Source: Arenibacter palladensis
GTDB taxonomy: Bacteria; Bacteroidota; Bacteroidia; Flavobacteriales; Flavobacteriaceae
NCBI RefSeq assembly: GCF_900129275.1
Contig: NZ_FQUX01000004.1
Location: 186,001-250,000, forward strand
Direction of reading: 5' to 3'
Length of the DNA: 64,000 nucleotides
The notes below the pieces were generated by a model. That model was not told the DNA's origin, searched no databases, and worked only from the letters and a program-made list of their open reading frames with translations. Made by a program: the position numbers and the translations under genes. Below are positions 63,813 through 64,000 of this stretch, piece after piece (the first letter of the stretch is position 1; each line of letters begins with the position of its first letter).

Positions 63813-64000
63813 GTGGGATTTAAGAAGGCTTATTTCTTCAATGAGTTGATCCATCATACAATTTTAAGGGCTCTATCATTAGGGACATGGGGTACAGGTG
63901 CCATTGGTATTTGGTTTTCCTGCTTCTAATAGCTAACCACTTTTCATAACATAAGCACTCACTTTAATTCAGATAACTGTGACATGTTCATTTCCATTTC

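Noticed and set aside
63811-64000. Short minus-strand open frame at the right edge (ending at a TGA near 63959)
   Set aside because: Only 13 codons are visible and all frames in this stretch are interrupted; it cannot be assigned to a gene.

Overview
This is a 64 kb stretch of chromosome from a member of the Bacteroidota, almost certainly a marine-type Flavobacteriaceae (Maribacter/Zobellia/Arenibacter-like; genus not determined). The pointers are low GC, TAnnTTTG-type promoter elements, many lipoprotein signals, a secreted subtilase with a type IX secretion sorting tail, bacillithiol synthesis (bshC), MnmA, GuaA, PyrG and YidC of the Bacteroidota type, and family-specific small proteins (DUF3820, DUF2007, DUF922, EboA). 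No tRNA, rRNA, IS element, prophage or CRISPR array was seen. Genes are dense, and most gaps hold only promoters or intrinsic terminators.

Layout. 1-5.3 kb: 3' end of bshC, a PLP-dependent decarboxylase, a flavin-oxidase-like protein, guaA. 5.4-13.7 kb: a LysM/periplasmic-binding fusion, OsmC, a secreted DUF922 protein, a Tat-exported sugar isomerase-like protein, DUF3820, pyrG and yidC. 14.2-20.9 kb: mnmA, a T9SS subtilase, a nitronate-monooxygenase-like enzyme, a histidine-rich TPR protein and two small proteins. 20.9-28.5 kb: a MoxR-type cluster (DUF58, MoxR ATPase, DUF4350, DUF4129, a membrane protein, SpoIIM-like), with RDD and TRIC-channel genes divergent. 28.6-35.6 kb: cyclophilin lipoprotein, NUDIX hydrolase, an atypical acyltransferase, an ECF sigma operon, type II NADH dehydrogenase, xerD, aroQ and DUF3817. 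35.7-45.3 kb: lpdA, msrB, a collagen-like lipoprotein, glgB, a GH31 alpha-glucosidase, an M48 lipoprotein protease and a UMF1-family transporter. 45.3-48.2 kb: a second ECF operon that ends in two beta-solenoid-like envelope proteins. 48.4-57.6 kb: lon, cmk, a Kbp-like LysM protein, rpsA, pyrR-pyrB, a STAS-like protein and rnz. 57.8-64 kb: pdxH, a sixA-ppk1-ppx polyphosphate operon, miaE and eboA.

How the genes work together. Most are housekeeping: nucleotide synthesis (guaA, pyrG, pyrR, pyrB, cmk), translation and tRNA/RNA maturation (mnmA, miaE, rpsA, rnz), protein insertion and quality control (yidC, lon), energy (lpdA, NDH-2), storage polymers (glgB, ppk1, ppx), and chromosome resolution (xerD). 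The accessory themes are envelope biology and stress sensing: two ECF operons, the MoxR cluster, and several lipoproteins and secreted enzymes.

Most notable. Both ECF operons carry the same upstream element (TGTAAC, 16 nt, CWWCTA). One of them controls a pair of repeat proteins with about 18-20-residue periodicity. The TPR protein has two conserved-looking histidine clusters, and an acyltransferase departs from the family motifs at two sites. An intrinsic terminator sits 4 bases before a start codon, and several hairpins have no assigned gene. I did not find a clear new defence or mobile system; the window is mainly core genome.
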